This document shows, one piece after another, positions 5,587 through 5,591 of a DNA stretch of 5,591 bases. The stretch lies in assembly GCA_012522705.1 (NCBI GenBank), contig JAAYJY010000299.1, forward strand, positions 1 through 5,591, written 5' to 3'. The notes beneath the pieces were generated by a model. That model was not told the DNA's origin. It did no database searches and worked only from the letters and a program-made list of their open reading frames with translations. The position numbers were made by a program, and so were the translations under genes. Every line of letters begins with the position of its first letter. Position 1 is the first letter of the stretch. The DNA is from Syntrophomonadaceae bacterium (lineage in GTDB: Bacteria; Bacillota; Syntrophomonadia; Syntrophomonadales; Syntrophomonadaceae).

Positions 5587-5591
5587 ATAAA

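Overview
The window looks like a chromosomal segment of an endospore-forming, selenocysteine-using Firmicute of the class Clostridia, most like the Syntrophomonas, Moorella or Desulfotomaculum-type lineages. The reasons are the rpsF-ssb-rpsR cluster with its Firmicute neighbours (a DUF951 gene and yybS), a LonC-type protease whose family is confined to spore formers, strong AGGAGG-type ribosome binding sites, and a selD gene that itself contains an in-frame UGA. The species cannot be fixed from this sequence. Every supported gene lies on the minus strand, so the layout below runs from right to left.

Right edge (5591 to about 4451): selD, selenophosphate synthetase. Its 5' part is hidden to a standard ORF search because codon 17 is TGA. 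Reading through it restores a full 347-residue protein that starts at a GTG at 5494 behind a good ribosome binding site. Selenocysteine takes the place of the catalytic cysteine, and a short hairpin after the TGA fits a bacterial SECIS element. A weak open frame of unknown identity overlaps the selD start and runs off the window. Just downstream is a small DUF951 (YyzM-like) gene.

Middle (4202 to 3019): a clear sigma-A promoter with a perfect extended -10 box, a structured leader of about 75 nt, then rpsF (bS6), ssb and rpsR (bS18), closed by a rho-independent terminator. This is the classic replication and ribosome operon.

Left half (3018 to 1): a 189-nt gap with hairpin potential and a short unidentified open frame, then a tightly packed second unit of yybS (multispanning membrane protein), rplI (bL9) and lonC (truncated by the window edge before its proteolytic domain). 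The c-di-AMP phosphodiesterase gene gdpP, often found between yybS and rplI, is absent here.

Together the genes cover selenium activation, translation (bS6, bS18, bL9), single-stranded DNA protection and sporulation-associated proteolysis. The points most worth a second look are the selenocysteine-containing SelD with its SECIS hairpin, the rpsF leader as a possible S6:S18 autoregulatory element, and the unexplained gap upstream of yybS.
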